Origin: Jejuia algarum
GTDB lineage: Bacteria > Bacteroidota > Bacteroidia > Flavobacteriales > Flavobacteriaceae
Direction of reading: 5' to 3'
Length of the DNA: 64,000 bases
Assembly: GCA_947495775.1 (NCBI GenBank)
Contig: CANMAQ010000007.1
Coordinates: forward strand, 124,001-188,000
The position numbers and the translations under genes were made by a program. The notes under the pieces were generated by a model that made no database searches, was not told where the DNA came from, and worked only from the letters and a program-made list of their open reading frames with translations. Positions 1-8,320 of this stretch are shown piece after piece; the stretch's first letter is position 1, and every line of letters starts with the position of its first letter.

Positions 1-994
1 TAATGACAATGTTATTTATTTTGAGCGTGACGGTAGGTTGCGTACTCAAACCGAACAATTCATAGCGGCGTTGAAAAATGAAGAGGGTGTAAAAGCTGTA
101 TCGCATTCTAGTTTTGCTTTTGGAGGTAATAGTACTACAGGAGGTGTACATTGGCCTGGTAAAACAGAAAAAGATCGCGTACAGTTTTGGGAAATAAAAT
201 CGGGCTATGGGTCTTTAAATCTTTTGGACTTTGAGTTGTTAGAAGGTCGAGATTTCTCGAATTCGTTTGCTTCAGATAAAAATGGAGTTATTGTTAATGA
301 AACAGCTGTGGCGGCAATGGGTATGACGCATCCCATTGGAAAAACGATAAGACACTATTCTGGTAAAAAGCAAATCGTTGGAGTTGTTAAAGATTTTAAT
401 TTAACGTCTCTGCATACAGAAATTGAACCCGTAATTTTCTTGTGCAAGCCCCAAAGCACAGATTTTATCTTGGTTAAATTGAACAATGGGATGACATCTA
501 AAGCTATTGCACGCGTACAAGAGCTGTATTCTAAATTTAACCCTAATGCTCCCTTTAAGTTTAAGTTTCTAGATGAGGATTACCAAGCCTTATATACTTC
601 AGAAACGCGTGTAGCAAATTTATCGATGTGTTTTGCAGGCCTTGCGATATTAATTTCTTGTTTAGGCTTGTTGGGATTAGCGGCATATACGGCAGAAACT
701 AGAAAAAAAGAGATAGGCATCCGTAAGGTGTTAGGCTCTAGTGCATTTGCCATAATTAAAATGTTAACCAGTGATTTCTCAAAAATGGTCATAGCAGCCA
801 TTTGTATTGCACTGCCTATAAGTTATTTTTTCTCAAAAAATTGGTTAGATGCTTTTGCGTATCGCATTGAATTAAAGTGGTGGTATTTTATAAGCGCAGG
901 CTTATTAGCCTTAGTTATTTCTTGGCTTACTGTAGGATTTCAAACGTTTAAAGCCGCTGTAGCAAACCCTATAAAAAGTTTAAGAACAGAATAA
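1..994 (+). CDS. ABC transporter permease, FtsX/MacB family (5' end cut by window)
   Basis: The reading frame is open to the left edge (frame begins at base 2), so the gene starts upstream; the TTG at 38 is an internal codon, not a start. What remains is a periplasmic core segment followed by a C-terminal FtsX domain with about four membrane helices. The segment KKEIGIRKVLGSS near window residue 240 is the cytoplasmic coupling motif that contacts the ATPase in this family, and the protein ends in NPIKSLRTE, as most of its neighbours do. It is the first visible member of a six-gene permease array in the inner membrane. Substrate unknown. The downstream gene follows after a 28-bp spacer. Confidence 0.9.
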   Translation, partial: NDNVIYFERDGRLRTQTEQFIAALKNEEGVKAVSHSSFAFGGNSTTGGVHWPGKTEKDRVQFWEIKSGYGSLNLLDFELLEGRDFSNSFASDKNGVIVNETAVAAMGMTHPIGKTIRHYSGKKQIVGVVKDFNLTSLHTEIEPVIFLCKPQSTDFILVKLNNGMTSKAIARVQELYSKFNPNAPFKFKFLDEDYQALYTSETRVANLSMCFAGLAILISCLGLLGLAAYTAETRKKEIGIRKVLGSSAFAIIKMLTSDFSKMVIAAICIALPISYFFSKNWLDAFAYRIELKWWYFISAGLLALVISWLTVGFQTFKAAVANPIKSLRTE

Positions 995-1048
995 ATCATC
1001 ACATCAATTAAAATATAAAACCATGTTACGAAACTATTTTAAAATCGC
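971..1048 (+). repeat. 78-bp junction repeat, type A copy 1
   Basis: These 78 bases cover the last codons of one permease gene, a 28-bp spacer and the first codons of the next. They are identical to 3432-3509 at the following junction. The identity includes the non-coding spacer, so protein constraint alone does not explain it. I infer duplication or gene conversion between neighbouring permease genes. Confidence 0.9.
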
Positions 1049-3455
1049 GTGGAGGAACTTAAAAATAGAACCTTTTTTTACATTGCTAAATATGTTTGGT
1101 TTGGCTATAGGTATGGCAGGGAGTTTATTAATAGCTCTATACATATATGATGAACTTAGCTTTAACAATACATTTCCTGATGCTGAGCGCATCTATCGAG
1201 TTAATGCCGATGTGAAATTTGGAGGTAAAGTTTTTAATTCGGCTCAGGTTTCAGATCCTGTTGCTCAAACTTTAAAAAAGGACTTGCCTCAAGTGGAGCT
1301 AGCAACGCGGTTTTTAAATAATAGTGGTTTATTACTAAAGAAAACAGCAACAGATACTAATGTTAAAGCGCTAAAAACAACATTTGTTGATTCTACCTTT
1401 TTTGATATGTTTGGTGTTGAGTTGCAATATGGTAATCCTAAAACAGCACTCGTGAAGGCTAATACTTTAGTTTTAACAAAAGCGGCAGCAGAAAAGCATT
1501 TTGGTATAAAAGATGCTTTGGGTAAAAGTTTGATATTAGATAACAAGACCTCTTATTTGGTAACTGGTATTATAGAAGATTTGCCAAAAAACTCTATACT
1601 AGGTGATTTTTCTGTTTTTATGTCCATGTCTGGTAATACACGGTCTAGAAAGAATGAATGGGGGAGTCAAGACTTTGTCACTTTTATCAAGTTAAGTCCA
1701 AATGCAAATATGGCCTCTACAAAGGCCTCTATTAAAGGATTGTTTGGGAAATATGTGATTCCGTTCGTACAAACCATGATGCCAGGGATAACTGAGAAAG
1801 AATTTATAGCTTCTGGTAATTATTTTGATTTTAGTATCATTAATCTAGAAGATATTCATTTGCACTCTACCAGACCTTCAGTGCTTTATGCTAACGGAAG
1901 TATTAAGAATGTTTATATTTTGGCATGTATAGGTTTATTCCTAATTGTATTAGCTAGTGTTAATTTTGTGAATTTATCTACAGCATACTCTTTAAAACGT
2001 GCTAAGGAAGTAGGAATACGTAAAGCATTGGGCTCAAATAAAATTGAGTTAATTAGTCAGTTTTTAGCAGAGTCTGGATTAATAACTTTTATCTCTTTAA
2101 TAATAGCTATCGCGATAACGACAATTGCAATTCCGTTTTTTAATGACCTATCAGGTAAACTCATTGTATTACCATTTACAAAACCACTTTTTTGGATTGT
2201 AATTTTTGTAGCTACTGTGTTTTTGGGACTGCTTTCTGGAATATATCCTGCATTTTATATGTCTAGGTTTATACCGGTCGATGTGCTTAAAGGAGGAGCT
2301 TCGAGTAATATAGGTGGCGTAAAAACAAGACAATCATTAGTTGTTTTTCAATTTGCTATTTCAGTATTTCTAATTGTAAGTACACTAGTGGTTTTTGAAC
2401 AATTAAACTTTATTCAGAAAAAAGATTTAGGTTATGGAAAAGATAGAGTTTTAATTATTGAAGACGTAGATGTACTAGGGCGAAAACGTCAAGCTTTTAA
2501 AACGGAAGTGGGGCAATTAACATCGGTTAAAAATGCAACTTTAAGCGGGTATCTTCCCACGCCTTCCAATCGTCAAGATGCTTCCTATTTTGAAGAAGGG
2601 TTTATGCAACAAGAAGATGCTTTGCATGTACAACAATGGCAAGTAGATTATGATTACATAGCGACTTTAGATTTAGAAATTATAGCAGGTAGGGCTTTTA
2701 GTAAAGCTTATAGTACAGATAGCAGAGGCGTCATTTTAAATGAAACAGCGGTTGCGTATATGGGCGTTAGCCCAGAAGAAGTCTTAGGGAAAAGAATTAC
2801 TAATGATATAGGCCAACAAAAACAACGTTTTTTTACAGTTATAGGTGTTGTAAAAAACTTTCATTTTGAATCTTTAAAAACACATATTGAAGCCTTAGGT
2901 CTTTTTATGGGTAATGGTGCAAATGCCATGGCTGTAAAAATTAAAGAAGGCCAATATGCTGCTACGATCGATAAGATTGAAACACTATGGAAAACCCAAG
3001 CTTCAGGTCAGCTTTTTAACTATTATTTTTTAGAAGACGCCTTTAATAACTCGTATAAAGCAGAGCAACGATTAGGTCGAATTTTTATAACTTTTACTGT
3101 GCTTTCTATATTAATAGCTTGCTTGGGGTTATTTGGATTGGCTGCTTTTAGTGCGCAAAAACGTTCCAAAGAGATTGGTGTTCGTAAAGTTTTAGGAGCC
3201 AGCGTTACACAGATTACTTATAAATTATCTGTTGACTTTCTAAAATTGGTTGGTATAGCTATTTTAATAGCATTGCCATTAGCACGGTATGCCATGAATA
3301 CATGGTTGGAAGATTTTGAATATAGAATAGAAATAGGTTGGAGCGTATTTATATTGGCCACAATGTTGGCCTTGGCAGTTTCATTACTTACGGTTAGTTT
3401 TCAAAGTATAAAGGCAGCCATTGTAAACCCAATAAAAAGTTTAAGAACAGAATAA
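1023..3455 (+). CDS. ABC transporter permease, double FtsX/MacB-core type
   Basis: 810 residues with the duplicated layout of large Bacteroidota permeases: N-terminal helix (about 18-42), a MacB-like periplasmic core (about 45-270), a first FtsX domain (about 290-425), a second periplasmic core (about 450-680) and a second FtsX domain (about 700-805). Each FtsX half carries a coupling motif, AKEVGIRKALGS and SKEIGVRKVLGAS. One chain could therefore supply both halves of a MacB-like transmembrane dimer. It opens with the array signature MLRNYFKIAWRNL and ends NPIKSLRTE. The family works by mechanotransmission on periplasmic substrates rather than carrying them through the membrane; the substrate here cannot be read from sequence. 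Confidence 0.93.
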   Translation: MLRNYFKIAWRNLKIEPFFTLLNMFGLAIGMAGSLLIALYIYDELSFNNTFPDAERIYRVNADVKFGGKVFNSAQVSDPVAQTLKKDLPQVELATRFLNNSGLLLKKTATDTNVKALKTTFVDSTFFDMFGVELQYGNPKTALVKANTLVLTKAAAEKHFGIKDALGKSLILDNKTSYLVTGIIEDLPKNSILGDFSVFMSMSGNTRSRKNEWGSQDFVTFIKLSPNANMASTKASIKGLFGKYVIPFVQTMMPGITEKEFIASGNYFDFSIINLEDIHLHSTRPSVLYANGSIKNVYILACIGLFLIVLASVNFVNLSTAYSLKRAKEVGIRKALGSNKIELISQFLAESGLITFISLIIAIAITTIAIPFFNDLSGKLIVLPFTKPLFWIVIFVATVFLGLLSGIYPAFYMSRFIPVDVLKGGASSNIGGVKTRQSLVVFQFAISVFLIVSTLVVFEQLNFIQKKDLGYGKDRVLIIEDVDVLGRKRQAFKTEVGQLTSVKNATLSGYLPTPSNRQDASYFEEGFMQQEDALHVQQWQVDYDYIATLDLEIIAGRAFSKAYSTDSRGVILNETAVAYMGVSPEEVLGKRITNDIGQQKQRFFTVIGVVKNFHFESLKTHIEALGLFMGNGANAMAVKIKEGQYAATIDKIETLWKTQASGQLFNYYFLEDAFNNSYKAEQRLGRIFITFTVLSILIACLGLFGLAAFSAQKRSKEIGVRKVLGASVTQITYKLSVDFLKLVGIAILIALPLARYAMNTWLEDFEYRIEIGWSVFILATMLALAVSLLTVSFQSIKAAIVNPIKSLRTE

Positions 3456-3509
3456 ATCATCACATCAATTAAAATATAAAACCATGTTACGAAACTATTT
3501 TAAAATCGC
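3432..3509 (+). repeat. 78-bp junction repeat, type A copy 2
   Basis: Perfect copy of 971-1048, spanning the end of one permease gene, the 28-bp spacer and the start of the next. The two copies lie about 2.46 kb apart, one permease gene length, so recombination between them would delete or add exactly one permease and keep the frame. Confidence 0.9.
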
Positions 3510-5862
3510 TTGGCGAAATCTAATTAAAAGAAAAGTATTTACGACGATTAATATTTTGGGGCTTGCGATTGGTTTTTCCAGCAGTGTACTCATTTATTTG
3601 TTTATAAGCCATCATTTGTCATTTGATACATTTCATGAGGACTCAGATAAAATATACAGAGTGACTACCGAAGAAGATATGGGGCAAATTCATCGTTTGG
3701 CTACAGCACCTCCTGGTTTCGCAAAAGTATTTAGAGAAGAGTTTGATTATGCCCATAAAGTCGCTAAAATAGTGAGACAAACTAATTTAATAATTGATGT
3801 GCCAAAAGCTAATGGTACGGCGAAGTTTAAGCAGGACCTGTCGTTTGTTGAAGCCGATTTTTTTAAGATTTTTAATTTTCCACTGGTAGATGGAAGTCAT
3901 AATGTAGACATCTCTCATCCAAACACAGCGCTAATAACAGCGCAAAAGGCTTTAGAATTATTTGGCCAAAAAGACGTTGTAGGAGAAACTTTTGTGCTTA
4001 ATAATGATAAAACGATAAAAATTACGGGTGTCTTAAAAGATGTGCCTAAAACTACATTTTTGAATACAGAAATCTTTATTTCTTTTCAAAACGTTAAAGC
4101 GATAGGGAATTTTATGGCATCTGAAAGTTGGGGCGGCATAACTTCAAATTTACAGTGTTTTATAAGTTTAAAGCCCAAACAAGATATAGCTGCTATTGAA
4201 ACGGCTCTTTTAGAATTGCCTAAAAAATACAGACCAAGAGCTAAAAACAAACATATATACAGATTACAGCCCTTATCTGATATACATTTTAATACGGATT
4301 ATGGTGGGTTAAGCCCTACGTTTTTAATCATTTTTGGAGTCATCGGATTTTTTTTAATAAGTATTGCTTCCATTAATTTTATTAATATATCTACAGCTCA
4401 AGCCTTTTACCGTTCTAAAGAAATAGGAGTTCGCAAGGTCTTAGGAAGTTTAAAACAACACTTATTCTGGCAGTTTTTAGTAGAGACCTTTTTAATTAGT
4501 GTATTGGCAGCTATTATTGGAATCGTTGTAACAGCATTGGTTTTACCAGCTTTTAATAATTTATTTGAATTAGAACTCTCCTTAAAAAGTCTTTTTGAGT
4601 TCAAGTTTATTGCTTTTTTTAGTGTTTTATTAGGTATTGTATCATTGTTAGCGGGAAGTTACCCTGGCATTTTAATAGCACGTATCGCACCTGTATTAGC
4701 CCTTAAAGGGAAGTTGAACGCTCATGATACAGGAGGCGCTTTTACAAGGAAAGTATTGGTGGTTACCCAGTTTTCAATAGCCATCATACTTATTGTGGCC
4801 ACTTTAGTTATCTCTAAACAAATTACTTACGCCGTAAATGGCGATTTAGGCTTTGAAAAAGCATCTGTCGTCATGTTTGATATTCCGCCTAAAACCAAAC
4901 AAACCACCCTAAATACTTTAAAAGCGCGTCTAAAAAATACCACAGGTATTCAAGATGTTTCTAGTTGTTTTGGCAGTCCAGGGGCAGCAGAAAACAATTG
5001 GGGGATTACGGTTAAATATAATAATAGGCCTGAAAACGAAGCGTTTTCTACCACTCTTAAAGCAGGCGATATAGAGTATTTAAAATTATTTAAGATTCCT
5101 GTAATTGCAGGTCGTAGTTTCTTTAACGATGATAAAACCAAAGAAATTCTAGTAAATGAAAAATTTGTTAAAAACCTTGGACTAACTTCTGTTGAAGATG
5201 TTCTAGGGAAATCATTACAATTACAAGGACAAAATACAACCATTGTTGGGGTCTTTAAAAACTTCCACAATCAAAAATTCACAAAAGAAATAGAGGCCAC
5301 CATCATTACACCCCATCATAAATGGTACAGAGAAATTGCTGTAAAACTCAATTATGCCAATACAAAAACGACATTAGCTCAGATAGATGATATCTGGCAT
5401 GAAACCTTCCCCAATGATATCTTTGAATACCGCTTTTTAGATGAACGTGTAGCAGAACAATATGAAACAGAACAGCAATATTTAGCACTGTCAAAACTAT
5501 TTTCAGGCTTAGCCATTTTTATAGGATGTTTGGGGATTTATGGATTGATTCTGTTTTTTATAAACCAACGGATAAAAGAAATTGGCGTTCGAAAAATACT
5601 GGGGAGTAGTATTAAGAGTATACTGACCTTATTTTCGATAGACTTTATAAAGCTCATTTTAATTGCTGGCGTTATTGCCACACCTATAGCATGGTATGTA
5701 ATGGAGCAATGGTTACAAGGCTATGTTTATAGAACACAACTAAGTTGGAGGCCTTTTGCTATAGCCATTCTATCTACATTACTATTAACTCTTGTTACTA
5801 TTAGTTATCAAACCATTAAAGCCGCTATGGCAAACCCTATAAAGAGTTTAAGAACCGAATAA
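3484..5862 (+). CDS. ABC transporter permease, double FtsX/MacB-core type
   Basis: 792 residues, same two-core, two-FtsX layout as its neighbours. Coupling motifs are SKEIGVRKVLGS in the first half (about residue 318) and IKEIGVRKILGSS in the second (about 698). The N-terminus MLRNYFKIAWRNL is shared with the array, but the periplasmic cores differ clearly from those of the other members, so the paralogues are diverged in the parts that would meet substrate or adaptor and conserved at the cytoplasmic edges. It starts after a 28-bp spacer and is followed by another 28-bp spacer, so the genes are probably co-transcribed. Inner membrane; substrate unknown. Confidence 0.93.
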   Translation: MLRNYFKIAWRNLIKRKVFTTINILGLAIGFSSSVLIYLFISHHLSFDTFHEDSDKIYRVTTEEDMGQIHRLATAPPGFAKVFREEFDYAHKVAKIVRQTNLIIDVPKANGTAKFKQDLSFVEADFFKIFNFPLVDGSHNVDISHPNTALITAQKALELFGQKDVVGETFVLNNDKTIKITGVLKDVPKTTFLNTEIFISFQNVKAIGNFMASESWGGITSNLQCFISLKPKQDIAAIETALLELPKKYRPRAKNKHIYRLQPLSDIHFNTDYGGLSPTFLIIFGVIGFFLISIASINFINISTAQAFYRSKEIGVRKVLGSLKQHLFWQFLVETFLISVLAAIIGIVVTALVLPAFNNLFELELSLKSLFEFKFIAFFSVLLGIVSLLAGSYPGILIARIAPVLALKGKLNAHDTGGAFTRKVLVVTQFSIAIILIVATLVISKQITYAVNGDLGFEKASVVMFDIPPKTKQTTLNTLKARLKNTTGIQDVSSCFGSPGAAENNWGITVKYNNRPENEAFSTTLKAGDIEYLKLFKIPVIAGRSFFNDDKTKEILVNEKFVKNLGLTSVEDVLGKSLQLQGQNTTIVGVFKNFHNQKFTKEIEATIITPHHKWYREIAVKLNYANTKTTLAQIDDIWHETFPNDIFEYRFLDERVAEQYETEQQYLALSKLFSGLAIFIGCLGIYGLILFFINQRIKEIGVRKILGSSIKSILTLFSIDFIKLILIAGVIATPIAWYVMEQWLQGYVYRTQLSWRPFAIAILSTLLLTLVTISYQTIKAAMANPIKSLRTE

Positions 5863-5922
5863 ATGACCACATTAGCAATCAAAAGAAATCATGATACGAA
5901 ACTATTTTAAAATCGCTTGGCG
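5845..5922 (+). repeat. 78-bp junction repeat, type B copy 1
   Basis: Second kind of junction in the array. The 78 bases match 8243-8320 with one mismatch (5898 versus 8296) and include a 28-bp spacer that differs in sequence from the type A spacer. It covers the end of the third and the start of the fourth visible permease gene. Confidence 0.9.
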
Positions 5923-8260
5923 AAATTTGATTCAAAGTAAATCGTTTAGTATTCTTAATATTGTTGGCCTTTCAATAGGAATGGCATGTAGTATTCTTAT
6001 TTTATTGTGGGTACAGAATGAGATAAGTTATGACAAGTTTCATACCGATTCGAAAAAAATATACAGATGCATCGTAGGTTCTGGAGATTTTAAAACGGCT
6101 ACCTCTTCAGCAGGTATGGGGCCAGATTTAAAAGAGGAGATGTCTGAAATTGAAGCTGTTGTGAGAACTACTAAATTTGAAAGGACACTATTCTCTGTTG
6201 AAAATAAAGTGTTTGAAGAAGACAGGTTCATGTATGTAGATCCAGAATTTCTTTCCTTTTTTGATTTTCCTTTACTTAAAGGTAAAAAGGAAGAAGTTCT
6301 AAAAGAGCCAAATACTATTGTACTCACCGAGACGATGGCTAAAAAGTTTTTTGGTAAAAAAAATGCCTTAGGACAGATCATTAAATTTAATAACAATAAA
6401 AATTTAAAGGTAACAGGAGTGCTTAAAGACTTACCACCCAATTCTCATTTTAATTTTGATTTCATTTCGTCTACTCTAACTATTGCAAAGCAGAATAAAG
6501 ATTTTGCGAATAAAATATGGGGCCAATTTAATTACTATTCCTATTATAAATTAAATGAAACCGTGAGTGCTTCAAAAATTGAAGTCGCAGCCTTTGAGGA
6601 TAAAATTAATCGTATTGCAAGTAAAAGGCTAGATAGTAATGCCTTTGAATTTAGATTACAACCTCTAGAAGATATTCATTTGCATTCCAATTTACAATTA
6701 GATATTGCAGGGCATGGAAGTATCCAATATGTGAAGATCTTCTTTATAGTTGCACTTTTTATTCTGGTTGTAGCCTGTATTAATTTTATGAATCTCGCTA
6801 CAGCGCGTTCTGCTAAAAGAGGTAAAGAAGTTGGTATTCGTAAAGCCATTGGCGCGCAAAGACGACAATTAGTGGCACAATTTTTAAGTGAATCTCTTGT
6901 ATTGTCTTTAATAGCCTTAGTCATAGCCGTTGGCTTAGTGGTCGTGCTAATGCCTTATTTTAATGAGATTTCGGGGAAAACATTAGGCGTAGATTTTACT
7001 TCAGGTGGCTTTTGGTTGAGTTTGTTAGCTATTGTTTTAGTCACAGGTGTATTTGCAGGGAGTTATCCCGCATTGTATTTATCTGGGTTTAACCCAGTAA
7101 AAGTATTGAAAGGCCATCTCAAAACATCAGGCGGCAACCTGTTTTTTAGAAATGGGTTGGTGACCATGCAATTTGTTATTTCAGCAGTTTTAATTGTGGG
7201 TACTGGTGTTGTTTATAAGCAGCTTAATTTTATAAAAGACAAAAACTTAGGTTTTAATAAAAGCAATATGATTATTGTGCCTTTTAAAGGGGAAATATTT
7301 AAAAAACAAAACGCTTTAGTTACTGCTCTACAACAAAATCCACTTTTAGAAAACTATTCTGTATTTAATAATATGCCTACGAATCTTGATACAGGAACCA
7401 TCGAGATTGATTGGGAAGGCAAAGAAAAAGAAGATGGCCTAGTTGTGCCAAACTTAGCTGTGGATGATAAATTTATAGACGTATTTAATATAGACGTATT
7501 AGCGGGAAGAGGGTTTTCTAAAAAATTTACCGCTAGTGGCAAAAACCTTGTGATTAATGAAACTTTAATGCGGTTAATGGGAAAAGATTTAATGAACATT
7601 ATAGGAGAACCATTGGAATGGAAAGGCACTAAGAGAAATGTTATAGGTGTTGTGAAAAATTTTCACTTTAAACCCTTGCATTATAATGTAGAACCTTTAG
7701 TTATGCTACAACGCAATAGGAACTCTAGGTTTTTAGCCATACGCACAACTATTAATCAAACAGAAGCAAGTCTTAAAGCCCTAGAGCATATACATGCCAA
7801 ATTAAATCCTGCTTTTCCTTTTACCTATTCGTTTTTAGATGCAGATCTTGAAAATTTATATGAAGGAGAACAACAAATGGAAACCATCTTTAATATACTG
7901 GCACTACTTGCTATTTTTATCTCCTGTTTAGGTATTTACGGGTTATCTGCTTTTATGGCAGAGCAAAGAGTTAAAGAAATTGGAGTTCGAAAAGTACTGG
8001 GGGCGACTACAGTAAGTTTGGTGAATTTATTGACTAAAGACTTTTTAAAACTAGTCGTTTTGGCCCTTCTTATTTCTATACCGCTATCATGGTATTATTT
8101 AAATGAATGGTTACACACTTTTGCTTATCGCATTACTATTTCGTCTTGGATGTTTGTATTGGCTGGTGTATTGGTGCTTAGTATTACCCTTTTAACGGTG
8201 AGCTATCAAAGTATTAAATCTGCCATAGCAAACCCTATAAAAAGTTTAAGAACCGAATAA
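5891..8260 (+). CDS. ABC transporter permease, double FtsX/MacB-core type
   Basis: 789 residues. N-terminal helix about 20-42, first periplasmic core to about 280, FtsX domain with motif GKEVGIRKAIGAQ (about 314), second core about 440-660, second FtsX domain with VKEIGVRKVLGAT (about 698). Starts with MIRNYFKIAWRNL and ends NPIKSLRTE. It is bounded by the two type B junction repeats, so it is the unit that recombination between them would remove or duplicate. Inner-membrane component of the putative exporter encoded by the whole array; the individual role of each paralogue cannot be told apart from sequence. Confidence 0.93.
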   Translation: MIRNYFKIAWRNLIQSKSFSILNIVGLSIGMACSILILLWVQNEISYDKFHTDSKKIYRCIVGSGDFKTATSSAGMGPDLKEEMSEIEAVVRTTKFERTLFSVENKVFEEDRFMYVDPEFLSFFDFPLLKGKKEEVLKEPNTIVLTETMAKKFFGKKNALGQIIKFNNNKNLKVTGVLKDLPPNSHFNFDFISSTLTIAKQNKDFANKIWGQFNYYSYYKLNETVSASKIEVAAFEDKINRIASKRLDSNAFEFRLQPLEDIHLHSNLQLDIAGHGSIQYVKIFFIVALFILVVACINFMNLATARSAKRGKEVGIRKAIGAQRRQLVAQFLSESLVLSLIALVIAVGLVVVLMPYFNEISGKTLGVDFTSGGFWLSLLAIVLVTGVFAGSYPALYLSGFNPVKVLKGHLKTSGGNLFFRNGLVTMQFVISAVLIVGTGVVYKQLNFIKDKNLGFNKSNMIIVPFKGEIFKKQNALVTALQQNPLLENYSVFNNMPTNLDTGTIEIDWEGKEKEDGLVVPNLAVDDKFIDVFNIDVLAGRGFSKKFTASGKNLVINETLMRLMGKDLMNIIGEPLEWKGTKRNVIGVVKNFHFKPLHYNVEPLVMLQRNRNSRFLAIRTTINQTEASLKALEHIHAKLNPAFPFTYSFLDADLENLYEGEQQMETIFNILALLAIFISCLGIYGLSAFMAEQRVKEIGVRKVLGATTVSLVNLLTKDFLKLVVLALLISIPLSWYYLNEWLHTFAYRITISSWMFVLAGVLVLSITLLTVSYQSIKSAIANPIKSLRTE

Positions 8261-8320
8261 ATGACCACATTAGCAATCAAAAGAAATCATGATACAAAAC
8301 TATTTTAAAATCGCTTGGCG
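8243..8320 (+). repeat. 78-bp junction repeat, type B copy 2
   Basis: Matches 5845-5922 with one mismatch, including the whole 28-bp non-coding spacer. It joins the fourth and fifth permease genes. Confidence 0.9.

Noticed and set aside
38..994. TTG at base 38 as the true start of the first permease
   Set aside because: The frame is open to the window edge and the upstream residues fit the periplasmic core, so the gene is simply cut by the window.
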